A stretch of DNA of 6,655 nucleotides from Pseudorhodobacter antarcticus (GCA_945861995.1 CAMAWZ010000130.1:1-6655); one strand, 5' to 3'. Positions 1 to 6,655 are shown, counted from the stretch's first letter. Numbers and translations: made by a program. The notes: a model not told the origin generated them from the sequence alone.

Positions 1-57
1 TATTTTCGCCGACCCATGCAAACTTTTCCATCCAACCCTTGAAAAAACCAACCAATA

Positions 58-77
58 GGGCAGTCATGCTGCCTTTT
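58..77 (+). terminator. Possible rho-independent terminator upstream of gltD
   Basis: GGCAG (59-63) pairs with CTGCC (69-73). A T64-G68 wobble would extend the stem inward, leaving a CAT loop, and a G58-T74 wobble would extend it outward. TTTT follows at 74-77 and then more A/T. This is the shape of a short intrinsic terminator. It would serve a + strand gene to the left whose end may lie just inside or before the window. The stem is short and the T-run is only four bases. It could instead be a leader hairpin or an operator for gltD, because its core resembles the palindrome at 1641-1657. Confidence 0.35.
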
Positions 78-135
78 AATTAGCGCCGCGCCGAAGTATA
101 GCATCGGTGACGCTGCGTTTGAAAAGGGCTGGGCG

Positions 136-1560
136 ATGGCTGCGGAAAAAATGCTGAAATTTGTCTCGTTGCACAAAGAGACGCCCGAAAAACGTCAGGC
201 GCAGGCGCGCACTGCTGATTTTGACGAGATTTATCGCGGCTATGCCGCGGCCAAGGCCGAAGAGCAGTCCAGCCGCTGCAGCCAGTGCGGCGTGCCCTAT
301 TGCCAATCGCATTGCCCCTTGCACAACAACATCCCCGATTGGTTGCGCCTAACCGCCGAGGGGCGTTTAGAAGAAGCCTATGAGCTGTCCCAAGCCACCA
401 ATACCTTTCCCGAAATTTGCGGTCGTATCTGCCCGCAGGATCGCCTGTGCGAAGGGAACTGCGTGATCGAACAGTCGGGTCATGGCACGGTGACCATTGG
501 GTCGGTCGAAAAATACCTGACCGATAAGGCGTGGGAAATGGGCTGGGTCAAGCCGATTAAACCTGCCGCCAAGCGCACTGAGTCAATCGGCATTATTGGC
601 GCGGGGCCTGCTGGGCTGGCGGCTGCCGATGTGCTGGTGCGGGCGGGCGTGCAGGTGACGGTTTATGACCGCTATGACCGCGCGGGCGGGCTGATGACTT
701 ATGGGATTCCAGGGTTCAAACTGGAAAAACCCGTTGTGATGCAACGCATTAAGCAGCTTGAAGATGCGGGCGTAAAGTTTGTTGCGAATTGCAATGTGGG
801 CGTGGATGTTTCCTATGCGGATCTGCGGGCAAAGCATGGTGCAGTGCTGATCGCAACGGGTGTTTATAAGGCGCGCGATTTGGATGGCGTGGGCGCTGGC
901 ATCGTCAAGGCGCTGGATTACTTGACGGCCAGCAATCGCAAATCGTTTGGCGATGCTGTTCCCGATTTTGACAGTGGCACGTTGAACGCAGCGGGCAAGC
1001 GTGTGGTGGTGATCGGTGGCGGTGATACAGCAATGGACTGTGTGCGCACGGCTGTTCGCCAAGGGGCTACCTCGGTCAAGTGTCTGTATCGCCGCGACCG
1101 CGCCAACATGCCAGGATCGCAGCGCGAGACGCAAAACGCTGAAGAAGAAGGCGTTGAATTTGTTTGGCTTTCTGCCCCAAAGGGTTTTGAAGGTGTGGGC
1201 CGCGTTACTGGTGTGGTTGTGCAAAAGATGCGTCTTGGCGCGCCAGACGCTTCGGGCCGCCAATCGCCCGAAGTGATTGAAGGGGCTGATTATATCGAAC
1301 CTTCCGATTTGGTCATCGGTGCGCTGGGGTTTGAACCCGAAGATATAAAGGCGATGCTAACCGCCGATCTGGGCACAACCCGTTGGGGCACTGTAAAGGC
1401 CGATTTCCGCAGCCATGCCACCAATATGGATGGCGTGTTTGCGGCGGGCGATATTGTGCGCGGTGCATCGTTGGTGGTTTGGGCAATTCGCGATGGGCGC
1501 GAGGCGGCGGATGCAATTTTGGCCTATCTGGCCAAACCTGCCGCTGTGGCCGCTGAATAA
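136..1560 (+). CDS. gltD: Glutamate synthase (NADPH) small (beta) subunit
   Basis: This is the 474-residue electron-input subunit of NADPH-GOGAT, a usual length for bacterial GltD. It oxidises NADPH on FAD and passes electrons through two 4Fe-4S clusters to GltB in the cytoplasm. The N-terminal region carries eight cysteine ligands in two groups: C48, C51, C56, C60 and C95, C99, C105, C109. The FAD dinucleotide fold begins at G155-x-G157-x-x-G160. The NADPH fold is G294-x-G296-x-x-A299 followed by RR at 319-320. The C-terminal FAD-contact motif AAGD ends at D439. ATG 136 has only a weak purine-rich site (aaaaggg) upstream. ATG 151 (MLKFV) is an alternative start that loses five residues and no motif. 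Its partner gltB is not adjacent: two other genes lie between them. A weak promoter-like pair (TTTTAA 74-79, TATAGC 97-102, 17-base spacer) precedes it, but I do not call it. Function is confident; the exact start is less so. Confidence 0.97.
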   Translation: MAAEKMLKFVSLHKETPEKRQAQARTADFDEIYRGYAAAKAEEQSSRCSQCGVPYCQSHCPLHNNIPDWLRLTAEGRLEEAYELSQATNTFPEICGRICPQDRLCEGNCVIEQSGHGTVTIGSVEKYLTDKAWEMGWVKPIKPAAKRTESIGIIGAGPAGLAAADVLVRAGVQVTVYDRYDRAGGLMTYGIPGFKLEKPVVMQRIKQLEDAGVKFVANCNVGVDVSYADLRAKHGAVLIATGVYKARDLDGVGAGIVKALDYLTASNRKSFGDAVPDFDSGTLNAAGKRVVVIGGGDTAMDCVRTAVRQGATSVKCLYRRDRANMPGSQRETQNAEEEGVEFVWLSAPKGFEGVGRVTGVVVQKMRLGAPDASGRQSPEVIEGADYIEPSDLVIGALGFEPEDIKAMLTADLGTTRWGTVKADFRSHATNMDGVFAAGDIVRGASLVVWAIRDGREAADAILAYLAKPAAVAAE

Positions 1561-1604
1561 GCGTATGTTTCGCGTATGGCGCGCGTATGTTTTGCGTATT
1601 GCAT
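1561..1604. repeat. Four tandem 11-bp units, each beginning GCGTAT
   Basis: Directly after the gltD stop codon, GCGTAT occurs at 1561, 1572, 1583 and 1594, exactly 11 bases apart. The first three units continue with G, and units 1 and 3 are nearly identical (GCGTATGTTTC and GCGTATGTTTT). Unit 2 ends GGCGC and unit 4 ends TGCAT. The bases before the stop codon and after 1604 do not continue the pattern. The spacing is close to one helical turn, so the copies face the same side of the DNA. It may be a decayed tandem duplication or a multi-copy protein binding site. No function can be assigned from sequence. Confidence 0.75.
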
Positions 1605-1613
1605 CCGTCCCGA

Positions 1614-1626
1614 CACGCTGAGCGTG
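1614..1626. repeat. Small inverted repeat in the gltD downstream gap
   Basis: CACGC (1614-1618) is complementary to GCGTG (1622-1626) around a TGA loop, or six pairs around one base on paper. It lies 54 bases after the gltD stop. It is followed by ctgaaaaattg rather than a T-run, so it is a poor intrinsic terminator. It may be chance, or a transcript-end stabilising hairpin. Confidence 0.3.
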
Positions 1627-1640
1627 CTGAAAAATTGAAT

Positions 1641-1657
1641 GGTCAGCCATGCTGACC
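1641..1657. promoter_or_regulatory. Perfect palindrome upstream of the exported-protein gene
   Basis: GGTCAGC-CAT-GCTGACC is a perfect 7+7 inverted repeat with a three-base centre. It lies 17 bases before the ATG at 1675 and 6 bases before the GGAG ribosome binding site. No T-run follows, so it is not a typical terminator. It could be an operator for a dimeric regulator, or an RNA hairpin next to the ribosome binding site. Its core CAGCCATGCTG matches 10 of 11 bases of 61-71 in the gap before gltD. The repeat itself is certain; a regulatory role is inferred. Confidence 0.5.
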
Positions 1658-1663
1658 TAAACT

Positions 1664-1667
1664 GGAG
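1664..1667 (+). promoter_or_regulatory. Ribosome binding site that fixes the start at 1675
   Basis: GGAG lies 7 bases before ATG 1675. It decides this start over the in-frame ATG at 1639, which has no comparable site, lies at the edge of the palindrome and would add a charged 12-residue extension before the signal peptide. Confidence 0.75.
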
Positions 1668-1674
1668 TGACAGA

Positions 1675-2370
1675 ATGAAAGCCCTATGTGCCGTTCCTCT
1701 TTTACTGCTGACCTCGCCTGTCTTTGCGGGCAGCTTTACGCCGCCCGAAGGCTGCGCGCTGAAAATGACGGTGCAATCGCGTGGCTGCAATGTGTCGAAC
1801 CATTACATCTGTCAGGCTGATAACGACGGCGATCAATGGCGCGCTGATTTCGACCAAGAGGGCATCTTTTTTCAATCAAAGATTGATAGTGAAACCCAGT
1901 GGATTGAAAGCTATGAAATCAACCCGCCCGTCAAGCAAACGCTAGATGCAAATCCAACCGACCCTGCATCGTTCAGCGATTTGCTGGCTACCGGGCAAGA
2001 CAGCTTTGCCTTTGGTTTGTCAAAGGACAACGGCGAGAAATCCACCGTGCGCGGGCTTGATCGGCTGACGGGGCAAGATGTGGTGATTGACGGGGTTACG
2101 CTGAAACAAACCGAATTCGAGATGACCGAGACCGATTTGGACGGCAATGTTCTGCGCCAAGCGCGCGGACGCGAGTTTATCAGCCCCGATTATCGCACGT
2201 TCTTTTCGGGCAGCTCCGAATTTTGGACTGGGGACGCATGGTTGCCACTGGAAGGCAGCCCGATGAGTTTTGATTTTGAAGGCGACAAAGGTTTTGGCGC
2301 GACGCAGCCGATTTTTGACTGCGACGCGGTGCTGTCGCTGAACGAATTAGGGGTAGGCGATGCTGGCTGA
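1675..2370 (+). CDS. Exported protein of unknown function (four mature cysteines)
   Basis: I do not recognise this 231-residue protein. It begins with a typical Sec signal peptide: K2, a hydrophobic core at about residues 4-17 (ALCAVPLLLLTSPVFAG) and a likely cleavage after A18. It lacks a lipobox cysteine at the cleavage site, so a soluble periplasmic or secreted protein is expected. The mature part is clearly acidic and has four cysteines (C27, C38, C46, C216), enough for two disulphides. Three cluster near the N-terminus and one is near the C-terminus. Many short charged and aromatic segments suggest a beta-rich fold, but this is impression only. There is no transmembrane helix after the signal and no catalytic motif I can name. 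The start at 1675 is chosen for its GGAG site and signal peptide. It overlaps the next gene by 11 bases, so the two are probably translated together. An exported protein inside a cytoplasmic glutamate synthase locus is unexpected. Confidence 0.85.
   Translation: MKALCAVPLLLLTSPVFAGSFTPPEGCALKMTVQSRGCNVSNHYICQADNDGDQWRADFDQEGIFFQSKIDSETQWIESYEINPPVKQTLDANPTDPASFSDLLATGQDSFAFGLSKDNGEKSTVRGLDRLTGQDVVIDGVTLKQTEFEMTETDLDGNVLRQARGREFISPDYRTFFSGSSEFWTGDAWLPLEGSPMSFDFEGDKGFGATQPIFDCDAVLSLNELGVGDAG
2349..2353 (+). promoter_or_regulatory. Ribosome binding site inside the end of the preceding gene
   Basis: AGGGG lies 6 bases before ATG 2360 and inside the last codons of the exported-protein gene. It supports the overlapping start, with ribosomes ending the upstream gene able to reinitiate here. 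Confidence 0.65.
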
Positions 2371-3118
2371 ACCCTATTTGGACGCCCCGCCCTTGCACAT
2401 GTCTTACATGGCTGGGCGCAGCGACCGCTTGATCTTGGCATTCAGCGGCGTTGGGGATCGCACCGAGGCCATTCCAACACCCGAGGCGACGCGCCTGACG
2501 GGCTGGGATGGTGAAAACCATGTGCTGTTTATATCGGATGCCAGCCGTTCTTGGATGAACGCAGGTGGGATTGCGGATGCGCTGGTCGCCGCCGTGCAGG
2601 CGCTGGCCCATCGCATTAAGCCCGCCCGCATTATTGCCTTTGGCAATTCGATGGGCGGCAGCATGGCGCTGATCTTTGCCACGCTGTTCAAGCTGGATGC
2701 GGTGCTGGCGATTGTGCCGCAATATTCGGTGAAAGAAGATATTGTGCCAGAAGAACGCCGCTGGGGGCATTTTCGGGAAAACATCACAGCTTGGCCGTTT
2801 CCTAGTGTGCCATCGCTGGCTGATAACCCCGCGCAGATTATGATTTTGCACGGCGGTGAGGCGCGCGAGATGCATCATGCCCGCCGTTTCAATGCGCCGA
2901 TCTGCGTGGATCATCTGGTTGTGCCGCAATATGGGCACGCGCTGGCCGCTTGTCTGAAACATGATGGCGTGCTGCGCCCGCTTTTGGCCGCCGTGATTAC
3001 GGGCGATATGCCAGCCGCCCGCACCGCCCTGCGCCCTGCTGGGGCCATTCCCTTTGCCGAACATTGGCAAAACCTAAAAGTCGCTAGAAAAGAAAGACGC
3101 CAAAATGCCACAGTATGA
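2360..3118 (+). CDS. Alpha/beta-hydrolase-fold protein, substrate unknown
   Basis: This 252-residue protein has no signal peptide and is probably cytoplasmic. It shows the parts of an alpha/beta hydrolase. An early strand LILAFSGVG (24-32) would carry the oxyanion region. The nucleophile elbow is G95-N-S97-M-G-G100, with S97 the likely nucleophile. A late strand IMILHGGEAREM (160-171) offers E167 or E170 as the acid. H193 in YGHALA is the likely catalytic histidine. DASRSWMN (60-67) and PQYSV...VPEERRW (120-135) look like conserved family signatures. Similar patterns occur, as I recall, in hydrolase-like proteins of polysaccharide or glycosylation loci, but this is not verified. The lysine- and arginine-rich C-terminus (KVARKERR, 240-247) lies mostly just upstream of the overlap with gltB. 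The gene starts 11 bases inside the preceding gene and ends 14 bases inside gltB, implying one tightly coupled transcript. Fold is fairly confident; reaction and substrate are not. Confidence 0.8.
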   Translation: MLAEPYLDAPPLHMSYMAGRSDRLILAFSGVGDRTEAIPTPEATRLTGWDGENHVLFISDASRSWMNAGGIADALVAAVQALAHRIKPARIIAFGNSMGGSMALIFATLFKLDAVLAIVPQYSVKEDIVPEERRWGHFRENITAWPFPSVPSLADNPAQIMILHGGEAREMHHARRFNAPICVDHLVVPQYGHALAACLKHDGVLRPLLAAVITGDMPAARTALRPAGAIPFAEHWQNLKVARKERRQNATV

Positions 3119-6100
3119 TGACGCATGGGTAGCCGCTGAAGAGGCCAAGCGCGCATGGATGGATGCCAACAGCCTGTATAAGGCCGAGGATGAACACTCG
3201 TCCTGCGGTGTGGGTCTGGTTGTGGCCATTTCTGGCAAACCTTCGCGCAAGGTGGTCGAAAACGGTATCAACGCGCTAAAGGCAATTTGGCATCGCGGTG
3301 CGGTAGATGCTGATGGCAAAACGGGCGATGGGGCGGGCATTCATGTGCAAATTCCCGTGCCGTTTTTCTATGACCAAGTGCTGCGCACGGGCCATCATGC
3401 CGATACGACCAAGCTGATTGCCGTCGGGCAGGTTTTTCTGCCGCGCACCGATTTTGCGGCGCAAGAGTGCTGCCGCACAATTGTGGAAACCGAAGTTTTG
3501 CGCATGGGCCATTACATTTATGGCTGGCGGCATGTGCCTGTGGATGTGTCGGTTTTAGGGGAAAAAGCTAATTCCACGCGCCCTGAAATTGAGCAGATTT
3601 TGATCCGCTGCGACAAGGATTTTGACCAAGAACAGTTCGAGCGCGAATTGTATATCATTCGCCGCCGTATCGAAAAGGCGGCGCTGGCGGCGCAGATTGC
3701 GGGGATGTATATCTGTTCGCTGTCCTGCCGCAGTATCATTTACAAGGGCATGATGCTGGCCGAACAGGTTGCCACGTTCTACCCTGATTTGATGGATGAT
3801 CGGTTTGAATCGGCCTTTGCGATTTATCATCAGCGGTATTCGACCAACACCTTCCCGCAGTGGTGGCTGGCCCAGCCGTTCCGTATGCTGGCCCATAACG
3901 GCGAGATCAACACGCTGAAGGGCAACGTCAACTGGATGAAATCGCATGAGATTCGCATGGCCTCGTCTGCGTTTGGGGATGCGGCGGAAGATATCAAACC
4001 GATCATCCCGCCCGCCACGTCCGATAGCGGCGCGCTGGATGCTGTGTTCGAGGTGCTGGTGCGGTCTGGCCGCAACGCGCCTTTGGCCAAGACAATGCTG
4101 GTGCCAGAGGCCTGGAGCAAAGCCACAACCGATATGAAGCCCGCATGGGCGGATATGTATGCCTATTGCAATTCGGTGATCGAGCCGTGGGATGGCCCTG
4201 CGGCGCTAGCGATGACCGATGGGCAATGGGTTTGCGGGGGCCTTGATCGTAACGGGCTGCGCCCGATGCGGTATGTTGTGACGGGCGATGGTCTGCTGAT
4301 TGCAGGGTCGGAAACGGGGATGGTTCCTGTTGACGAGGCTACCATTCGCGAAAAGGGCGCGCTGGGGCCAGGGCAGATGATAGCCGTGGATATGGCGGCG
4401 GGCAAGCTCTACCATGATGTCGAGTTGAAAGATAAACTCGCCTCTGCCCAGCCTTATGGCGATTGGATTCAAAAGATTGTCGATTTGGGCGCGCTGCTGA
4501 AAGACGTGCCAGAAACCCCGATGTTTGAAGGCGGCGATCTGCGCCGCCGCCAGATTGCAGCGGGCTTTACGGTTGAGGAGCTGGAACAGGTTCTGGCCCC
4601 GATGGCCGAAGATGGTAAAGAAATGATCGCCTCGATGGGCGATGATACACCTGCGGCTGTTCTATCGTCGGTGTACCGTCCGCTGTCGCATTTCTTCCGC
4701 CAGAACTTTAGCCAAGTGACCAACCCGCCGATTGATAGCTTGCGCGAAGGGCGGGTGATGAGCCTAAAGACCCGCTTTGGCAACCTGCGCAATGTGCTGG
4801 ACGAGGCGAGCACCCAATCGGAAATTATGGTGCTGGAAAGCCCGTTCTTGGCCAATGCGGAATTTGACGTGCTGGTGGGCCGCTTTGGCGCGCAAGTGGC
4901 GCATCTCGATTGCACCTTTCCCGCAAATGCTGGCCCAGACGCGCTGCGCCAAGGGCTTGAGCGTATCCGCGCCGAGGCGGAAGATGCCGTGCGCTCGGGC
5001 GCGGGGCAGTTGGTGCTGACCGATCAGCATCAATCGGATGGCCGCGTTGCGATGCCGATGATTTTGGCGACATCGGCGGTGCATTCGTGGCTAACACGCA
5101 AGGGACTGCGCACGTTCTGTTCGGTCAATGTGCGGTCGGCCGAATGTATCGACCCGCATTATTTTGCGGTGCTGATCGGCTGCGGGGCAACCACTGTGAA
5201 CGCCTATCTTGCGCAAGATAGCATTGCGGATCGTATCCGCCGCGGGCTGCTGGATGGCACGCTGCTGGACGCGATGCGACGCTATGGCAATGCCGTGGAT
5301 GCGGGGCTGCTGAAAATCATGTCCAAGATGGGCATTTCGGTAATCTCGTCCTATCGCGGGGGTCTGAATTTCGAGGCCGTAGGGCTAAGCCGCGCGATGG
5401 TGGCGGAATATTTCCCGGGCATGCAAAGCCGCATTTCGGGCATTGGTTTGCAAGGGTTGCAGATGAAGGCCGAAGAAGTTCACGCCAAGGGCTGGCTGGG
5501 CGGTGCGGATGTGCTGCCGATTGGGGGCTTTTACAAGGCGCGCCGCAGCGGCGAAAAGCACGCATGGGAAGCGCAGACGATGCACATGCTGCAATCGGCC
5601 TGCGACCGCGCCAGCTATGATATGTGGAAGCAATATAGCGCGGCGATGCGCGCGAACCCACCTATCCACATTCGCGATTTGCTGGACATTAAGCCGTTGG
5701 GCAAGCCTGTGCCGATTGAAGAGGTGGAAAGCATCACCTCCATCCGCAAGCGGTTCGTAACGCCTGGAATGTCGCTGGGCGCGCTTTCGCCCGAGGCGCA
5801 TAAGACGCTTAATGTGGCGATGAACCGCATTGGGGCGAAATCGGACAGCGGCGAGGGAGGTGAAGACCCCGCGCATTTCGTGCCCGAACCCAATGGCGAT
5901 AACCCATCGGCCAAGATTAAGCAGGTTGCGTCGGGGCGCTTTGGCGTAACGGCGGAATATCTGAACGCTTGTGAAGAATTAGAAATTAAGGTCGCCCAAG
6001 GTGCGAAACCCGGCGAAGGCGGCCAGTTGCCCGGCGTGAAGGTGACGGCGCTGATTGCGCGCCTGCGCCATTCGACGCCCGGAGTGACGCTTATCAGCCC

Positions 6101-6655
6101 ACCGCCGCACCATGATATCTATTCCATCGAAGACTTGGCGCAGTTGATCTATGATCTGAAACAGATCAACCCGCGCGCCAAAGTGACGGTGAAATTGGTA
6201 TCTGCGTCAGGCGTAGGCACGATTGCCGCAGGCGTGGCCAAGGCCAAGGCGGATATTATACTGATTTCTGGCCATAACGGCGGCACTGGGGCATCGCCTG
6301 CGACATCGATCAAATACGCGGGTCTGCCGTGGGAAATGGGCCTGACCGAGGCGCATCAGGTGCTGGCGATGAACAACCTGCGCGAACGGGTCACGCTGCG
6401 CACCGATGGCGGTTTGCGCACGGGCCGCGATGTGGTGATGGCGGCGATGATGGGGGCCGAGGAGTTTGGCATCGGCACGGCCGCGCTGATCTCCATGGGC
6501 TGCATCATGGTGCGCCAGTGCCAAAGCAACACCTGCCCCGTGGGCGTTTGCACGCAAAATGAGGCGCTGAGGCAAAAGTTCACGGGAAGCGCCGATAAGG
6601 TGGTCAACCTGATCACTTTCTATGCGCAAGAAGTGCGCGAGATTTTGGCGCAAAT
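3105..6655 (+). CDS. gltB: Glutamate synthase (NADPH) large (alpha) subunit, 3' end outside window
   Basis: This is the catalytic subunit of NADPH-GOGAT. It hydrolyses glutamine at an N-terminal class II amidotransferase site and tunnels ammonia to an FMN site, where 2-oxoglutarate becomes glutamate. The window holds 1183 of about 1500 codons expected for the family. C34 (HSSCGVG) should become the N-terminal nucleophile after removal of a 33-residue propeptide, similar to the 36 residues known in Azospirillum. R244 and N265-G266 (HNGEIN) belong to the glutaminase site. The central domain spans about 480-790. The FMN domain begins near 855 with GMSLGALS (888-895), KSDSGEGGEDP (912-922) and GHNGGTGASP (1056-1065). 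The 3Fe-4S ligands are C1133, C1139 and C1144, with the C-x5-C-x4-C spacing of the family. The C-terminal beta-helix domain lies beyond the right edge. The start overlaps the previous gene by 14 bases, and only a weak AAGAAAGA-like site precedes it, which fits translational coupling. The frame is open throughout, with no frameshift. Confidence 0.97.
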   Translation, partial: MPQYDDAWVAAEEAKRAWMDANSLYKAEDEHSSCGVGLVVAISGKPSRKVVENGINALKAIWHRGAVDADGKTGDGAGIHVQIPVPFFYDQVLRTGHHADTTKLIAVGQVFLPRTDFAAQECCRTIVETEVLRMGHYIYGWRHVPVDVSVLGEKANSTRPEIEQILIRCDKDFDQEQFERELYIIRRRIEKAALAAQIAGMYICSLSCRSIIYKGMMLAEQVATFYPDLMDDRFESAFAIYHQRYSTNTFPQWWLAQPFRMLAHNGEINTLKGNVNWMKSHEIRMASSAFGDAAEDIKPIIPPATSDSGALDAVFEVLVRSGRNAPLAKTMLVPEAWSKATTDMKPAWADMYAYCNSVIEPWDGPAALAMTDGQWVCGGLDRNGLRPMRYVVTGDGLLIAGSETGMVPVDEATIREKGALGPGQMIAVDMAAGKLYHDVELKDKLASAQPYGDWIQKIVDLGALLKDVPETPMFEGGDLRRRQIAAGFTVEELEQVLAPMAEDGKEMIASMGDDTPAAVLSSVYRPLSHFFRQNFSQVTNPPIDSLREGRVMSLKTRFGNLRNVLDEASTQSEIMVLESPFLANAEFDVLVGRFGAQVAHLDCTFPANAGPDALRQGLERIRAEAEDAVRSGAGQLVLTDQHQSDGRVAMPMILATSAVHSWLTRKGLRTFCSVNVRSAECIDPHYFAVLIGCGATTVNAYLAQDSIADRIRRGLLDGTLLDAMRRYGNAVDAGLLKIMSKMGISVISSYRGGLNFEAVGLSRAMVAEYFPGMQSRISGIGLQGLQMKAEEVHAKGWLGGADVLPIGGFYKARRSGEKHAWEAQTMHMLQSACDRASYDMWKQYSAAMRANPPIHIRDLLDIKPLGKPVPIEEVESITSIRKRFVTPGMSLGALSPEAHKTLNVAMNRIGAKSDSGEGGEDPAHFVPEPNGDNPSAKIKQVASGRFGVTAEYLNACEELEIKVAQGAKPGEGGQLPGVKVTALIARLRHSTPGVTLISPPPHHDIYSIEDLAQLIYDLKQINPRAKVTVKLVSASGVGTIAAGVAKAKADIILISGHNGGTGASPATSIKYAGLPWEMGLTEAHQVLAMNNLRERVTLRTDGGLRTGRDVVMAAMMGAEEFGIGTAALISMGCIMVRQCQSNTCPVGVCTQNEALRQKFTGSADKVVNLITFYAQEVREILAQ

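Noticed and set aside
1..58. Possible 3' end of an upstream + strand gene. Two frames open from the left edge stop at 40-42 and 56-58, the latter just before the hairpin; the third stays open to 81-83.
   Set aside because: Too short to recognise any protein, AT-richer than the genes, and all three frames are equally plausible.
74..102. Promoter-like pair TTTTAA and TATAGC with a 17-base spacer before gltD.
   Set aside because: Only three and four of six consensus matches, and the first element is part of the hairpin T-run. Too weak to call.
583..1263. Long open frame of 226 codons on the - strand inside gltD.
   Set aside because: Antisense to a certain gene, with an odd composition rich in His and Arg and no recognisable motif. 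It is a shadow of gltD codon usage.
1561..1638. The gltD frame stays open for 25 codons past its TAA, suggesting readthrough or a longer ancestral protein.
   Set aside because: 25 open codons is unremarkable at this GC content, and GltD already has its normal family length at the TAA.
1639..1674. In-frame ATG at 1639 as start of the exported protein.
   Set aside because: No ribosome binding site, it overlaps the palindrome edge, and it puts charged residues ahead of a well-formed signal peptide that starts at 1675.
2180..3070. Open frame of 296 codons on the - strand across the exported-protein and hydrolase genes.
   Set aside because: It spans two coupled + strand genes that have a signal peptide, ribosome binding sites and a catalytic motif. 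Its own product is rich in His, Arg and Gln and looks non-biological.
4530..4560. GGCGGC and GCCGCC inverted repeat inside gltB.
   Set aside because: It encodes conserved-looking Gly-Gly and Arg-Arg codons of the enzyme. GC-rich codon use explains the symmetry.
5226..5240. Perfect inverted repeat GCGGAT-CGT-ATCCGC inside gltB.
   Set aside because: It lies in the coding sequence for IADRIRR in the central domain. A single short stem in a 3.5-kb gene is expected by chance.

Overview
The window looks like a piece of an alphaproteobacterial chromosome, probably Rhodobacterales (Roseobacter/Rhodobacter relatives). This is inferred from the close family resemblance of the two glutamate synthase subunits and a moderately high GC content judged by eye. 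No search was run. All four genes lie on the + strand, and the window is a glutamate synthase (GOGAT) locus.

Layout: bases 1-135 are AT-richer and appear non-coding. They hold a short hairpin followed by TTTT (58-77), which may be the terminator of a gene to the left. gltD (136-1560) encodes the NADPH/FAD/4Fe-4S small subunit. A 114-base gap follows (1561-1674). It contains four copies of GCGTAT at exact 11-base spacing, a small inverted repeat, a perfect 7+7 palindrome and a good ribosome binding site. Next comes an exported protein of unknown function (1675-2370). A cytoplasmic alpha/beta-hydrolase-like protein (2360-3118) overlaps it by 11 bases. gltB (3105 to beyond 6655) encodes the large glutaminase/FMN/3Fe-4S subunit and overlaps the hydrolase gene by 14 bases. 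gltB runs off the right edge after 1183 codons, so the C-terminal beta-helix domain is outside the window.

How the genes work together: GltB takes the amide from glutamine, channels ammonia to the FMN site and reductively aminates 2-oxoglutarate to glutamate. GltD supplies the electrons from NADPH through FAD and two 4Fe-4S clusters to the 3Fe-4S cluster and FMN of GltB. All recognisable cofactor ligands and the catalytic cysteine are present, so the enzyme looks functional.

The unusual parts are the gene order (gltD first, gltB last), the two unrelated genes between the subunits that overlap one another and gltB, and the repeats in the gap after gltD. I see no mobile element, CRISPR array, RNA gene or defence system. 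The best candidates for something undescribed are the two interposed genes and the 11-base phased repeat.
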